Source: Pseudomonas sp. 8Z (GTDB lineage Bacteria; Pseudomonadota; Gammaproteobacteria; Pseudomonadales; Pseudomonadaceae). Taken from it: 64,000 nt of DNA. The position numbers and the translations under genes were made by a program. Shown here one piece after another: positions 9,197 through 19,060 of the stretch. A model generated the notes under the pieces. The model had not been told where the DNA came from and did no database searches. It was given only the letters and a program-made list of their open reading frames with translations. The stretch spans positions 341,079 to 405,078 of the forward strand of contig NZ_LR733826.1 of NCBI RefSeq assembly GCF_902506535.1, read 5' to 3'. The first letter of the stretch is position 1. Each line of letters opens with the position of its first letter.

Positions 9197-10675
9197 ATGT
9201 GGCGTGAAACCAAGATTCTTCTGATTGACGACAATGCCGCGCGCCGCCATGAGCTGGCGATCATTCTGAACTTCCTTGGGGAAGAACACCTTAGCTGTAG
9301 CAGCCAGGAATGGAAGCAGGTGGTTGCTGCGCTCGATTCCAGCCGCGACGTCCTCAGCGTCCTCCTCGGGGAAGTGCAGAGCAAGGGTGGTGCGCTGGAA
9401 CTGACTAAGCAGATCGTTGCTTGGGATGAGTTCCTGCCTTTATTGACCGTTGGTGATGCTCCTGCCACCAGTGAGTGGCCAGAGGATTTGCGTCGGCGCG
9501 TGCTGGCCGGTCTGGAGATGCCGCTGAGCTACAACAAGCTGCTCGATTCGCTGCATCGTGCTCAGGTATATCGGGAGATGTACGACCAGGCGCGTGATCG
9601 TGGACGCCAGCGAGAGCCCAATCTGTTTCGTAGCCTGGTGGGCACCAGTCGTGCCATTGGGCAGGTTAGGCAGATGATGCAGCAGGTGGCCGATACTGAG
9701 GCCAGTGTGCTGATTCTGGGTGAATCAGGCACCGGCAAGGAGGTGGTGGCGCGTAACCTGCACTATCACTCCAAGCGGCGTGAGGCCCCGTTCGTGCCAG
9801 TCAACTGTGGCGCTATTCCTGCTGAGTTGCTGGAGAGCGAGCTGTTCGGTCATGAAAAGGGCGCTTTCACTGGCGCCATTACCAGCCGGGCGGGGCGTTT
9901 CGAGTTGGCCAATGGCGGTACTCTGTTTCTTGACGAGATCGGCGATATGCCGCTGCCGATGCAGGTCAAGCTTCTGCGTGTGTTGCAGGAGCGCACCTTC
10001 GAGCGTGTTGGCAGTAACAAGACGCAGACCGCTGACGTGCGGATTATCGCGGCAACCCACAAGAATCTGGAGAAGATGATCGAGGAAGGTAGCTTCCGTG
10101 AGGATCTGTACTACCGCCTCAACGTCTTCCCGATCGAAATGGCGCCGTTGCGTGAGCGCATCGAAGACATCCCGTTGCTAATGAACGAACTGATCTCGCG
10201 CATGGAGCACGAGAAGCGTGGCTCCATTCGTTTCAATTCGGCAGCCATCATGTCGCTGTGTCGGCATGACTGGGCGGGCAACGTGCGTGAGCTGGCCAAT
10301 CTGGTCGAGCGTATGGCCATCATGCATCCCTATGGCGTTATCGGGGTGGGTGAGTTGCCGAAAAAATTCCGCCACGTCGATGATGAAGATGAGCAGTTGG
10401 CAGCCACTTTGCGCGATGAAATAGAAGAGCGTGCGGCCATCGTGGCCGGCTTGCCTGGATTCGATACGCCGGCGATGTTGCCGCCTGAAGGGCTCGATCT
10501 GAAGGATTACCTGGGCAATCTGGAGCAGGGCTTGATTCAGCAGGCGCTGGATGACGCCGGTGGTGTGGTGGCGCGTGCGGCTGAGCGTCTGCGTATTCGT
10601 CGTACCACATTGGTCGAGAAGATGCGTAAGTACGGCATGAGTCGCCGCGATGAAGAGGGTGCTGACGAGGAGTAG
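9197..10675 (+). CDS. fleQ: Master flagellar regulator, sigma-54 enhancer-binding protein
   Basis: 492 residues from ATG 9197 ([17 protein letters not shown]), the start that matches known FleQ; an upstream in-frame ATG at 9065 would add 44 unrelated residues and overlap the promoter. The N-terminal receiver-like domain is degenerate. The AAA+ domain has LFRSLVG (Arg 145), Walker A GESGTGKE (175-182) followed by R-N, GAFTGA near 222 and Walker B FLDEIGD. A Fis-type HTH ([19 protein letters not shown]) closes the protein. LFRSLVG and the R-N after Walker A are the residues that bind cyclic di-GMP in P. aeruginosa FleQ, so c-di-GMP sensing is probably retained. It activates RpoN promoters of class II flagellar genes. 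The start codon has only a weak Shine-Dalgarno. Confidence 0.96.
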   Translation: MWRETKILLIDDNAARRHELAIILNFLGEEHLSCSSQEWKQVVAALDSSRDVLSVLLGEVQSKGGALELTKQIVAWDEFLPLLTVGDAPATSEWPEDLRRRVLAGLEMPLSYNKLLDSLHRAQVYREMYDQARDRGRQREPNLFRSLVGTSRAIGQVRQMMQQVADTEASVLILGESGTGKEVVARNLHYHSKRREAPFVPVNCGAIPAELLESELFGHEKGAFTGAITSRAGRFELANGGTLFLDEIGDMPLPMQVKLLRVLQERTFERVGSNKTQTADVRIIAATHKNLEKMIEEGSFREDLYYRLNVFPIEMAPLRERIEDIPLLMNELISRMEHEKRGSIRFNSAAIMSLCRHDWAGNVRELANLVERMAIMHPYGVIGVGELPKKFRHVDDEDEQLAATLRDEIEERAAIVAGLPGFDTPAMLPPEGLDLKDYLGNLEQGLIQQALDDAGGVVARAAERLRIRRTTLVEKMRKYGMSRRDEEGADEE

Positions 10676-10718
10676 TCCTAGTCTGTGACGCCATAATCGT
10701 GTCGGCATTGCCGAAACT

Positions 10719-10757
10719 AAAGCCGGAGCTTTGACGCAGACTCCGGCTTTATTTTTT
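10719..10757 (+). terminator. Rho-independent terminator of fleQ
   Basis: The stem AAAGCCGGAG (10719-10728) pairs with CTCCGGCTTT (10741-10750) over a 12-base loop, followed by ATTTTTT (10751-10757). This is a classical terminator 43 bases after the fleQ stop. Confidence 0.92.
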
Positions 10758-10786
10758 AAGTTATTGAAAAATAACAATAAAAAAAT

Positions 10787-10803
10787 AGGCACGGCTATTG
10801 CTA
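10787..10803 (+). promoter_or_regulatory. RpoN (-24/-12) promoter of fleSR
   Basis: GGCACGGCTATTGCT has GG at 10788-10789 and GC at 10800-10801, exactly ten bases apart, with the consensus cores GGCACG and TTGCT. The fleS start is about 50 bases downstream. fleSR is FleQ/RpoN-dependent in P. aeruginosa. Confidence 0.88.
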
Positions 10804-10852
10804 GTTCTCTTGTAAACGACCGTCTTCTGACGGCGCACTGCGAGAAACAGCG

Positions 10853-12067
10853 ATGACTCTACCCATCAGCACTTTGGACGCGCTTAACCCGTCGTCCTCC
10901 GCTCCGCTTGAGCAGGCCAGCCGGGCAGGCATGGAGCAGGCTTTTGCTCTGTTCAGCCAGATGTCCAATCAACTCAACGAGTCTTATGGGCTCCTTGAGG
11001 CGCGCGTCAGCGAGCTCAAGGGCGAACTGGCGCTGGTCAGTGCTCAGCGTATGCAGGAATTGGCTGAGAAGGAGCGTCTGGCTCATCGACTGCAAAGCCT
11101 GCTGGATTTGCTCCCAGGCGGCGTGGTGGTGATTGATGGTCAGGGTGTGGTGCGAGAGGCTAATCCGGTGGCCTGTGCGTTGCTGGGCAAGCCGCTGGTC
11201 GGCATGTTGTGGCGTGAGGTCATTGCACGCAATTTCTCGCCTCGTGAAGATGATGGGCATGAAATATCCCTCAAGGATGGACGTCGTCTTTCGATCTCGA
11301 CCCGCTCGCTGCATGGTGAGCCTGGGCAACTGATTCTGCTCAATGATCTGACGGAAACTCGGCGCTTGCAGGAGCAACTGGCGCGTCATGAGCGGCTGTC
11401 TGCGTTGGGGCGCATGGTGGCCTCATTGGCTCACCAAATTCGTACACCACTCTCGGCAGCCATGCTGTACGCCAGTCATCTCAGTGAACAGGTGTTGGCG
11501 CATGAACAGCAGCAGCGGTTTGCGGGGCGTCTGAAGGAGCGTCTGCACGAGCTGGAAAACCAGGTGCGCGACATGCTGATCTTTGCGCGTGGTGAGTTGC
11601 CGTTGCCTGATCGTTTGGCGCCGCAGGCGCTATTCGATGCATTGCGCGCAGCGGCTGAGCCTCATCTCGTTGGTCTGGCCGTGCGCTGGCAGTGCGATAT
11701 CCGGGGCGGTGAGTTGTTGTGCAATCGCGATACGTTGGTTGGCGCGGTGATCAATTTGATTGAAAACGCCATCCAGGCCAGTGGTCGCCAGGCACGGCTG
11801 AAAATCCATTTTTACTCGCGCGCAAATGAGTTGCGCCTGTGCATCAGCGACAGCGGGCCAGGGATGGATAAGGCAACGCTGCTGCGCTTGGGCGAACCGT
11901 TTTTCACCACCAAAACCACGGGTACCGGTCTGGGCTTGGCTGTCGTCAAGGCTGTTGCCAAGGCGCATCAAGGGCGGCTTGTGCTGCGCTCGCGCCCTGG
12001 GCGCGGTACTTGTGCCACCGTTTCTCTGCCGCTGCTGAACACAGCGCCGCATGCCTACAGGGAGTAA
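10853..12067 (+). CDS. fleS: Two-component sensor kinase FleS
   Basis: 404 residues and apparently cytoplasmic: no transmembrane segment was seen. After a short coiled stretch comes a PAS-like domain (about residues 80-165, LLPGGVVVIDGQGVVREANP), then a HisKA dimerisation domain with phospho-acceptor His 194 in LAHQIRTPLSAA, then an HATPase_c domain with the N box (NLIENAIQASG), DSGPGMD and GTGLGLAVVK. It phosphorylates FleR, encoded 4 bases downstream, to turn on class III (hook-basal body) genes. The size matches P. aeruginosa FleS. The signal sensed by the PAS domain is unknown. Confidence 0.95.
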   Translation: MTLPISTLDALNPSSSAPLEQASRAGMEQAFALFSQMSNQLNESYGLLEARVSELKGELALVSAQRMQELAEKERLAHRLQSLLDLLPGGVVVIDGQGVVREANPVACALLGKPLVGMLWREVIARNFSPREDDGHEISLKDGRRLSISTRSLHGEPGQLILLNDLTETRRLQEQLARHERLSALGRMVASLAHQIRTPLSAAMLYASHLSEQVLAHEQQQRFAGRLKERLHELENQVRDMLIFARGELPLPDRLAPQALFDALRAAAEPHLVGLAVRWQCDIRGGELLCNRDTLVGAVINLIENAIQASGRQARLKIHFYSRANELRLCISDSGPGMDKATLLRLGEPFFTTKTTGTGLGLAVVKAVAKAHQGRLVLRSRPGRGTCATVSLPLLNTAPHAYRE

Positions 12068-12071
12068 CCTC

Positions 12072-13493
12072 ATGGTAGCCAAAGTCCTGCTTGTCGAAGA
12101 TGATCGCGCGCTGCGTGAGGCCCTGGCCGATACCCTGTCCATTGGCGGTTATGCCTATCGCGCTGTGGATTGCGCAGAGGCGGCCCTGGCGGCGCTGGCG
12201 CAAGAGCCTTTCAGTCTGGTGGTCAGTGATGTGAATATGCCGGGCATGGATGGTCATTGGCTGTTGGCACAGATTCGCAGCCGCCACCCTCAGTTGCCGG
12301 TGTTGTTGATGACGGCCTTTGGTGCCGTTGAGCGTGCCGTGGATGCGATTCGCCAAGGCGCCGCTGATTACCTGGTCAAGCCCTTCGAGCCGCGTACCTT
12401 GCTTGAGCTGGTGGCGCGTCATGCGCTCGGTCGCCTCGGTGAGGGCGATCAGGCGGGGCCGGTGGCGCTGGAGCCTGCCAGTCGGCAGTTGCTGGAGTTG
12501 GCTGCGCGGGTGGCGCAAAGCGATTCGACGGTGATGATTACGGGGGAGTCGGGCACTGGTAAGGAAGTGTTGGCGCGCTATATCCATCAGCAGTCGCCGC
12601 GCGCCGCTGGCCCCTTCATCGCGATCAACTGTGCGGCGATTCCAGACAATATGCTTGAAGCTACGTTGTTCGGTCACGAGAAAGGCGCTTTTACTGGCGC
12701 GGTTAGTTCGCAGCCTGGCAAGTTCGAGTTGGCTGATGGTGGCACCATCTTGCTCGATGAAATTTCCGAGATGCCTCTGGGTCTGCAGGCCAAGCTGTTG
12801 AGGGTCTTGCAGGAGCGTGAAGTGGAGCGGGTTGGGGCGCGTAAGCCGGTGGCGCTGAACATCCGCGTGCTGGCGACCAGTAACCGTGATCTGGCTGGTG
12901 AAGTGGCGGCAGGGCGCTTCCGTGAGGATTTGTACTATCGCCTGTCGGTTTTCCCGCTGGCCTGGATGCCGTTGCGTGATCGTCCTGCCGATATTTTGCC
13001 GCTGGCCGAGCGCCTCTTGGCGCGCCACGTCAAAAAAATGAATCATGCGCCGGTACGTTTTTCCGAGGCGGCTGTGCAGTCCTTGGTCGAACATGCCTGG
13101 CCGGGTAATGTGCGGGAGTTGGATAACGCCGTGCAGCGCGCTCTGATTCTGCAGCAGGGCGGCGTTATTCAGCCTGAGGATCTGTGCTTGAGTGCGTTGC
13201 TTGGGCAGGCGGTGCGTATGCCTGCGCCGCGCTTGGCAAGCGTGTCTGTGAGTGCGCCAGCAGTGGCTGCGCCGGTTGCCCAGGCGGCTGCGCAGGCTGC
13301 CGAGGCGGGCGCGCTGGGCGAGGATCTGCGTCGCCGAGAATTCCAGGTGATCATTGATACCCTGCGCGCCGAACGTGGCCGCCGCAAAGAGGCTGCCGAG
13401 CGCCTGGGCATTAGTCCGCGTACCCTGCGTTACAAGCTCGCGCAAATGCGCGACGCCGGCATGGATGTGGAGGCTTACCTCTACGCCAGTTGA
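12072..13493 (+). CDS. fleR: Sigma-54-dependent response regulator FleR
   Basis: 473 residues from ATG 12072. GGAG at 12061-12064 lies inside the end of fleS and sets this start; the ATG at 12051 belongs to an overlap frame. Receiver domain with acceptor Asp 53 (VVSDVNMPGMDG), then AAA+ with [14 protein letters not shown] near 205 and ILLDEISEM, an Ala/Val/Pro-rich linker (about 380-420), and a C-terminal Fis-type HTH (RKEAAERLGISPRTLRYKLA). It is activated by FleS and drives RpoN promoters of the later structural genes. Only 4 bases separate it from fleS. Confidence 0.96.
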   Translation: MVAKVLLVEDDRALREALADTLSIGGYAYRAVDCAEAALAALAQEPFSLVVSDVNMPGMDGHWLLAQIRSRHPQLPVLLMTAFGAVERAVDAIRQGAADYLVKPFEPRTLLELVARHALGRLGEGDQAGPVALEPASRQLLELAARVAQSDSTVMITGESGTGKEVLARYIHQQSPRAAGPFIAINCAAIPDNMLEATLFGHEKGAFTGAVSSQPGKFELADGGTILLDEISEMPLGLQAKLLRVLQEREVERVGARKPVALNIRVLATSNRDLAGEVAAGRFREDLYYRLSVFPLAWMPLRDRPADILPLAERLLARHVKKMNHAPVRFSEAAVQSLVEHAWPGNVRELDNAVQRALILQQGGVIQPEDLCLSALLGQAVRMPAPRLASVSVSAPAVAAPVAQAAAQAAEAGALGEDLRRREFQVIIDTLRAERGRRKEAAERLGISPRTLRYKLAQMRDAGMDVEAYLYAS

Positions 13494-13536
13494 TCCTGCC
13501 CTGGTAAAACTGCGTTCGCCATCGCCTGGCTCTTCA

Positions 13537-13609
13537 TGTAGGAGCCATTTCACTTGCGATTCTGGCGGGCGCGGGGCTATCCCTTTTCGCGGATGAATCC
13601 GCTCCTACC
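13537..13609 (+). repeat. REP/REPIN-like palindromic element between fleR and fliE
   Basis: GTAGGAGC (13538-13545) and its reverse complement GCTCCTAC (13601-13608) bracket an imperfect palindrome containing GCGGGCGCGGG. The GTAGGAGC end is the hallmark of one of the common Pseudomonas REP families, which occur in hundreds of copies and often as inverted pairs. The rest of the 246-base gap holds the fliE promoter. Confidence 0.7.
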
Positions 13610-13671
13610 GATTGCGCATCCCGTCACCGGGCTTGCTCTTGCCTGCAGCTTGTTGCTTGCAGTCGCTCTCT

Positions 13672-13687
13672 TGGCATCCTTGTTGCA
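13672..13687 (+). promoter_or_regulatory. RpoN (-24/-12) promoter of fliE
   Basis: TTGGCATCCTTGTTGCA: GG at 13673-13674 and GC at 13685-13686 with exactly ten bases between them. The fliE ATG is 53 bases downstream. fliE-J is a FleQ/RpoN unit in P. aeruginosa. Confidence 0.88.
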
Positions 13688-13739
13688 GATACCCCTGTAA
13701 AGCACCGCTAGTGTCAAAAAGCGGGCAGTGGAGGATGTG

Positions 13740-14069
13740 ATGAGTCAAGGTGTCGAATTCAATCGCTTGATGCTGGAAATGCGCGCTATGCAAGCCGAGG
13801 CCATGGCCCGGCAGAAGCCGGTTGCCAGCGAGCCTGTGCAGGGTGTGCCAAGCTTCTCGGAAATGCTTGGTCAGGCGGTGAATAAGGTCAACGAGACTCA
13901 GCAAGCTTCCAACAAGTTGGCGACTGCCTTCGAGATGGGGCAGAGCGGCGTCGATCTGACGGATGTGATGATCGCGTCGCAGAAAGCCAGCGTCTCTTTC
14001 CAGGCTGTGACCCAGGTGCGTAACAAGCTGGTTCAGGCTTATCAAGACATCATGCAGATGCCGGTCTGA
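13740..14069 (+). CDS. fliE: Flagellar hook-basal body adaptor FliE
   Basis: 109 residues from ATG 13740 ([18 protein letters not shown]), preceded by GAGG; an in-frame GTG at 13728 is too close to that site. The C-terminus has the FliE signature: [17 protein letters not shown], then [33 protein letters not shown]. FliE joins the MS ring (FliF) to the proximal rod and is among the first exported substrates. The length is typical. It is the first gene of the fliEFGHIJ unit and ends 10 bases before fliF. Confidence 0.95.
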   Translation: MSQGVEFNRLMLEMRAMQAEAMARQKPVASEPVQGVPSFSEMLGQAVNKVNETQQASNKLATAFEMGQSGVDLTDVMIASQKASVSFQAVTQVRNKLVQAYQDIMQMPV

Positions 14070-14079
14070 GGATTGATCC

Positions 14080-15867
14080 ATGGCTGAAGCCGCAGTAGCA
14101 AACGTACCGGCCAAGTCCGAAACGGCAGACTCGAAGAAGCCGTTGTTGGGGTTGAGCTTTCTGGAAAACCTCTCCGAAATGTCGGTGCTGCGCCAGCTTG
14201 GTCTGCTGGTCGGCTTGGCGGCGAGTGTGGCTATCGGTTTTGCTGTCGTGCTGTGGTCGCAGCAGCCTGATTACCGTCCTTTGTATGGCAGCCTCAATGG
14301 CATGGACGCGAGCCAGGTCGTCGATGTGTTGACCAACGCTGGCATCAACTACACCGTCGAACCCAACTCCGGCGCGCTATTGGTCAAGGCCGAAGACATG
14401 GCCAACGCACGTATGCGCCTGGCGGCAGCCGGTGTGGCCCCGACCGACAATAACGTCGGCTTCGAGATTCTCGACCGTGAGCAGGGCTTGGGCACCAGTC
14501 AGTTCATGGAGGCCACGCGCTATCGTCGCGGCTTGGAAGGCGAGCTGGCGCGTACCATTTCCAGCCTCAATAACGTCAAAGGCGCGCGCGTGCATCTGGC
14601 GATGCCGAAGGCCTCGGTGTTCGTGCGTGACGAACGCAAACCCAGCGCGTCGGTGTTGGTTGAGCTGTATCCGGGGCGTGGGCTGGAGCCGAGCCAGGTC
14701 ATGGCTATCGTCAATCTGATCGCCACCAGTGTGCCGGAGTTGGACAAGAATCAAGTCACGGTTGTCGACCAGAAAGGCAATCTGCTGTCCGATCAGCAGG
14801 AGCTTTCCGAGTTGACCATGGCCGGCAAGCAGTTCGATTACACCCGCCGCATGGAAAGCCTGTTCACTCAGCGTGTGCACAATATTCTGCAGCCAGTGCT
14901 GGGCTCTGGTCGTTACAAGGCCGAGGTTTCGGCGGACGTCGACTTCAGTGCGGTGGAATCCACCTCCGAGATGTTCAACCCGGATCAGCCGGCGTTGCGT
15001 AGTGAGCAGCAGGTCAACGAACAACGTCAAAGCAGTCTGCCGCCGCAAGGTGTGCCGGGCGCGCTGTCCAATCAACCGCCTGGCCCGGCTGCTGCGCCGC
15101 AGCAGGCTGCTGGTGGGGCTGCCGCGCCTGCCGGGCCGATTGCCGCAGGCCAGCCACTGGTCGATGCCAATGGTCAGCAGATTATGGATCCGACTACCGG
15201 TCAGCCGATGTTGGCGCCGTATCCGGCCGACAAGCGCGAGCAGTCTACGCGTAACTTCGAACTGGATCGTTCGGTGAGCTATACCAAGCAGCAGCAAGGT
15301 CGCCTGCGTCGTCTGTCGGTGGCAGTGGTGGTGGATGATCAGGTGCGTGTCGACCCGGCTACCGGTGAAGCTACCCGCGTGCCATGGAGCGCCGACGATC
15401 TGGCGCGCTTCACTCGCCTGGTGCAGGACTCAGTAGGCTTCGATGCCAGCCGTGGCGATAGCGTCAGTGTCATAAACACGGCCTTCAGTGCGCTGCAGGG
15501 CGAAGAGATTCCCGATATCCCGTTCTACACCCAGCCCTGGTTCTGGGACATCGTCAAGCAAGTGCTGGGGGTGCTGTTTATCCTGGTGCTGGTGTTCGGT
15601 GTGCTGCGCCCGGTGCTCAACAACATCACTGGTGCCAGCAAGAGCAAAGAGTTGGCCGAGGGCGGCGATGTCGAGCTTGGGCGTATGGCCGGGCTGGATG
15701 GTGAGCTGTCCGATGACCGTGTCAGCCTGGGTGGGCCGCAAAGTATCATGTTGCCCAGCCCGACCGAGGGGTATGATGCACAACTGAACGCCATCAAAGG
15801 CCTGGTGGCTGAAGACCCAGGCAGGGTCGCCCAGGTGGTGAAAGAGTGGATCAACGGTGATGAGTGA
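14080..15867 (+). CDS. fliF: Flagellar MS-ring protein FliF
   Basis: 595 residues. A transmembrane helix near residues 45-65 (LGLLVGLAASVAIGFAVVLW) is followed by a YscJ-like periplasmic domain, which carries the ring-building motifs with NVGFEILD and TRYRRGLEGELARTI. A Pro/Ala/Gln-rich loop (about 315-365) sits in the periplasmic region. A second transmembrane helix near residues 490-510 leads to a cytoplasmic tail that binds FliG. About 26 copies form the MS ring in the inner membrane. The last 8 bases overlap the fliG start, implying translational coupling of ring and switch protein. Confidence 0.96.
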   Translation: MAEAAVANVPAKSETADSKKPLLGLSFLENLSEMSVLRQLGLLVGLAASVAIGFAVVLWSQQPDYRPLYGSLNGMDASQVVDVLTNAGINYTVEPNSGALLVKAEDMANARMRLAAAGVAPTDNNVGFEILDREQGLGTSQFMEATRYRRGLEGELARTISSLNNVKGARVHLAMPKASVFVRDERKPSASVLVELYPGRGLEPSQVMAIVNLIATSVPELDKNQVTVVDQKGNLLSDQQELSELTMAGKQFDYTRRMESLFTQRVHNILQPVLGSGRYKAEVSADVDFSAVESTSEMFNPDQPALRSEQQVNEQRQSSLPPQGVPGALSNQPPGPAAAPQQAAGGAAAPAGPIAAGQPLVDANGQQIMDPTTGQPMLAPYPADKREQSTRNFELDRSVSYTKQQQGRLRRLSVAVVVDDQVRVDPATGEATRVPWSADDLARFTRLVQDSVGFDASRGDSVSVINTAFSALQGEEIPDIPFYTQPWFWDIVKQVLGVLFILVLVFGVLRPVLNNITGASKSKELAEGGDVELGRMAGLDGELSDDRVSLGGPQSIMLPSPTEGYDAQLNAIKGLVAEDPGRVAQVVKEWINGDE

Positions 15868-16876
15868 CAATCGTACTGCTACCAAGCTAACCAAGGTCGA
15901 CAAGGCCGCCATTCTCCTGCTCTCGTTGGGCGAGACCGATGCCGCGCAGGTTCTGCGCCACCTCGGGCCGAAAGAGGTGCAGAAGGTTGGTCTGGCTATG
16001 GCCGGGATGCGCAATATCCATCGCGAGCAGGTGGAGCAGGTGATGGCCGAGTTTGTCGACATCGTTGGCGATCAGACCAGCCTGGGCGTGGGGTCCGACG
16101 GCTATATCCGCAAAATGCTCACCGCTGCGCTGGGTGAAGATAAGGCGGGCAATCTGATCGACCGTATCCTGCTCGGTGGCAGCACCAGCGGTTTGGACAG
16201 CCTCAAGTGGATGGAGCCGCGCGCCGTGGCTGACGTGATCCGCTACGAGCACCCGCAGATCCAGGCCATCGTGGTCGCCTACCTTGATCCTGACCAGGCC
16301 GGTGAGGTACTCAGCCACTTCGACCACAAAGTGCGTCTGGACATCATCCTGCGCGTGTCCTCGCTCAATACCGTGCAGCCCTCGGCACTCAAGGAACTCA
16401 ACCAGATCCTCGAGAAACAGTTCTCTGGTAGCGCCAATACCTCGCGCGCCACCATGGGCGGCGTCAAGCGCGCGGCGGACATCATGAACTTCCTCGACAG
16501 TTCGGTCGAAGGTCAGTTGATGGATTCGATTCGCGAGGTGGACGAAGACCTGTCGACGCAGATCGAAGACCTGATGTTCGTCTTCGACAACCTGGCCGAT
16601 GTTGACGACCGTGGCATCCAGGCGCTGATGCGCGAGGTGTCGTCCGAGGTGCTGGTGCTGGCGCTCAAGGGGGCCGACGATGCGATCAAAGACAAGGTCT
16701 TCAAGAACATGTCCAAGCGGGCTGCCGAACTGTTGCGCGATGACTTGGAGGCCAAGGGGCCGGTGCGCGTCAGCGATGTCGAGACGGCGCAGAAAGAAAT
16801 TCTCACCATTGCCCGACGCATGGCCGAAGCCGGAGAAATCGTGCTGGGCGGCAAGGGCGGTGAGGAAATGGTGTAA
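15860..16876 (+). CDS. fliG: Flagellar motor switch protein FliG
   Basis: 338 residues from ATG 15860 (MSDNRTATKLTKVDKAAILL); a GTG three bases earlier is a less likely start. The N-terminal domain binds FliF, the middle domain carries the EHPQ motif (YEHPQIQAIVVAYL), and the C-terminal domain (about 230-335) has the charged torque helix with SKRAAELLRDDLEAKGPVRVSDVE. FliG is the rotor protein that interacts with the stators (here MotCD, and MotAB encoded elsewhere) and with FliM. It overlaps fliF by 8 bases and lies 3 bases before fliH. Confidence 0.97.
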   Translation: MSDNRTATKLTKVDKAAILLLSLGETDAAQVLRHLGPKEVQKVGLAMAGMRNIHREQVEQVMAEFVDIVGDQTSLGVGSDGYIRKMLTAALGEDKAGNLIDRILLGGSTSGLDSLKWMEPRAVADVIRYEHPQIQAIVVAYLDPDQAGEVLSHFDHKVRLDIILRVSSLNTVQPSALKELNQILEKQFSGSANTSRATMGGVKRAADIMNFLDSSVEGQLMDSIREVDEDLSTQIEDLMFVFDNLADVDDRGIQALMREVSSEVLVLALKGADDAIKDKVFKNMSKRAAELLRDDLEAKGPVRVSDVETAQKEILTIARRMAEAGEIVLGGKGGEEMV

Positions 16877-16879
16877 AGC

Positions 16880-17677
16880 ATGGTGGCCAAGGAGCCTGAA
16901 AGCGAGCTGATTCGCGCCAAGGATCTGTCCGTATTCGATCGCTGGGCGTTGCCCAGCTTTGACGAGCCGGGTGCGCCGGATGCCGAGTCACTCGAGGAGG
17001 AGGCTGTTGAGCCCGTCATTGAGGAGGCGGCTGCCGAAGAGTCGACGCAGTCCGAAGAAGTCCCTCTGGAAGATGTCAAACCACTGACACTCGATGAGCT
17101 TGAGGCCATTCGTCAGGATGCCTACAACGAAGGTTTCGCCACGGGTGAGAAGGACGGTTTTCACGCTGGTCAGATCAAAGCCAAGCAGGAGGGCGATGCG
17201 GCCCTGGCGGTCAAGGTCACTAGCCTGGAAACACTCATGAGGCAATTGCTCGACCCCATTGCCGAGCAGGATCAGCAACTGGAAGTGGCTTTGGTAAACC
17301 TGGTCAGCCACATGGTGCGAGAGGTGGTGCAGCGCGAGTTGAGCACCGATTCGAGCCAGGTTCGCCAGGTCTTGCGAGAAGCGCTCAAGCTGTTGCCGAT
17401 GGGGGCTGAGAGTGTGCGTATTCACGTCAATCCGCAGGATTTCCAGACCATCAAGGCACTACGTGAGCGTCACGAAGAGTCTTGGAAAATCCTCGAAGAT
17501 GAAAGCCTTTTGCCGGGCGGCTGCCGGATTGAGTCCGAACACAGCCTGATCGATGCGAGTATCGAAACGCGTCTGGCGCAGTCGCTCAAGCAGCTATTTG
17601 AGCAGCAGCATGCGCAAGTCTCCCAGCCGCCAGAGTCGGATATCAGCCTGGATCTGGAAACCGCCGATGCGCCTTGA
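16880..17677 (+). CDS. fliH: Flagellar export ATPase regulator FliH
   Basis: 265 residues. The N-terminus is acidic and carries WALPSF, resembling the conserved FliH peptide that anchors it near the export gate and C-ring. A glycine-spaced helix (about 80-120, [20 protein letters not shown]) is the GxxxG region, and the C-terminal domain (about 140-240) resembles the V-ATPase E subunit. It dimerises, binds FliI and delivers ATPase and substrate to the gate. Start spacing to fliG is 3 bases and its end overlaps fliI by 11 bases. Confidence 0.93.
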   Translation: MVAKEPESELIRAKDLSVFDRWALPSFDEPGAPDAESLEEEAVEPVIEEAAAEESTQSEEVPLEDVKPLTLDELEAIRQDAYNEGFATGEKDGFHAGQIKAKQEGDAALAVKVTSLETLMRQLLDPIAEQDQQLEVALVNLVSHMVREVVQRELSTDSSQVRQVLREALKLLPMGAESVRIHVNPQDFQTIKALRERHEESWKILEDESLLPGGCRIESEHSLIDASIETRLAQSLKQLFEQQHAQVSQPPESDISLDLETADAP

Positions 17678-19013
17678 TCGAACCAGCTTCGCCAGGCGTC
17701 TGGCGGGCTATGTCGATGCGATCAACCTGCCCAGTCAGCCTGTCGTCGAAGGGCGTCTGCTGCGTATGGTCGGCCTGACCCTGGAGGCCGAAGGCCTGCG
17801 TGCCGCTATTGGTAGCCGCTGCCTGGTGATCAATAGCGACAGTTATCATCCGGTGCAGGTTGAGGCTGAGGTCATGGGCTTCTCTGGCGGCAAGATCTAT
17901 CTGATGCCGGTTGGCAGTCTGGCCGGGGTCGCACCTGGCGCGCGCGTGGTACCGCTGCCCGATACCGGGCGCTTGCCCATGGGCATGTCGATGCTGGGGC
18001 GCGTGCTCGACGGCGCCGGGCGTGCCCTCGATGGCAAAGGTGGCATGAAGGCCGAGGACTGGGTGCCGATGGATGGCCCCGCGATCAACCCACTCAACCG
18101 CGACCCCATCAGCCAGCCGCTGGATGTCGGTATCCGTAGCATCAATGGTCTGCTCACTGTCGGGCGTGGCCAGCGCCTTGGCTTGTTCGCCGGTACGGGC
18201 GTTGGTAAGTCAGTGCTGCTGGGCATGATGACCCGCTTCACTGAGGCCGAAATTATCGTGGTCGGTCTGATCGGTGAGCGCGGGCGTGAGGTCAAGGAGT
18301 TCATCGACGAGATTCTCGGTGAGGAAGGCATCAAGCGCTCCGTGGTGGTGGCATCACCTGCCGATGATGCGCCGCTGATGCGTCTGCGTGCGGCGCAGTA
18401 CTGCACCCGTATTGCCGAGTATTTTCGCGATAAGGGCAAGAACGTGCTGTTGTTGATGGACTCGCTGACCCGCTATGCCCAGGCGCAGCGTGAAATTGCC
18501 CTGGCCATCGGCGAGCCGCCTGCGACCAAGGGTTATCCGCCCTCAGTTTTCGCCAAACTGCCCAAGCTGGTCGAGCGGGCCGGTAATGCCGAGGCTGGTG
18601 GCGGCTCGATCACGGCGTTCTACACCGTTCTCTCCGAGGGTGACGATCAGCAGGATCCAATTGCCGATGCCGCGCGCGGTGTGCTTGATGGTCACTTCGT
18701 CTTGTCACGCCGACTCGCAGAGGAAGGCCATTACCCGGCCATTGATATCGAAGCGTCGATCAGCCGGGTGATGCCGCAGGTGGTGCCGCCTGAGCAGCTC
18801 AAGCGCGCGCAACGCTTCAAGCAGCTATGGTCACGCTATCAGCAGAGCCGTGATTTGATCAGTGTCGGTGCTTATGTGCCGGGTGGCGATGCCGACACTG
18901 ACCTGGCCATTGCGCGTCAACCGCAAATGGCGCAGTACCTGCGCCAGGGGTTGGGTGAAAGTACAGGGATTGTTCAGAGCCGCGAACAACTGGCGGCAGT
19001 GCTGGGGGCGTGA
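17667..19013 (+). CDS. fliI: Flagellar type III export ATPase FliI
   Basis: 448 residues from ATG 17667 ([20 protein letters not shown]), inside the end of fliH; the frame stays open further upstream, but that would run deep into fliH. F1-beta-like ATPase with Walker [10 protein letters not shown] near residues 174-182, then GERGREV and a Walker B region [17 protein letters not shown], and a C-terminal helical domain. It powers or assists unloading of export substrates with FliH and FliJ. The length is standard. Its TGA stop overlaps an ATG (TGATG) that opens a 15-codon frame leading to fliJ. Confidence 0.97.
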   Translation: MRLDRTSFARRLAGYVDAINLPSQPVVEGRLLRMVGLTLEAEGLRAAIGSRCLVINSDSYHPVQVEAEVMGFSGGKIYLMPVGSLAGVAPGARVVPLPDTGRLPMGMSMLGRVLDGAGRALDGKGGMKAEDWVPMDGPAINPLNRDPISQPLDVGIRSINGLLTVGRGQRLGLFAGTGVGKSVLLGMMTRFTEAEIIVVGLIGERGREVKEFIDEILGEEGIKRSVVVASPADDAPLMRLRAAQYCTRIAEYFRDKGKNVLLLMDSLTRYAQAQREIALAIGEPPATKGYPPSVFAKLPKLVERAGNAEAGGGSITAFYTVLSEGDDQQDPIADAARGVLDGHFVLSRRLAEEGHYPAIDIEASISRVMPQVVPPEQLKRAQRFKQLWSRYQQSRDLISVGAYVPGGDADTDLAIARQPQMAQYLRQGLGESTGIVQSREQLAAVLGA

Positions 19014-19060
19014 TGGCATGTCGCGCTGTGCTGTTGTCTGATTCAGGGGTGTCTGTCTGA
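19013..19060 (+). CDS. Possible 15-residue bridging ORF between fliI and fliJ
   Basis: ATG at 19013 overlaps the fliI stop (TGATG). The frame runs 15 codons ([15 protein letters not shown]) and its TGA at 19058-19060 overlaps the fliJ ATG at 19060, again as TGATG. A G-rich stretch (19004-19008) could serve as its ribosome site. This would let ribosomes that finish fliI reinitiate and walk to fliJ. No function for the peptide is proposed. fliJ also has its own AGGGG about 11 bases upstream, so coupling may not be essential. Chance occurrence is possible. Confidence 0.3.
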   Translation: MACRAVLLSDSGVSV

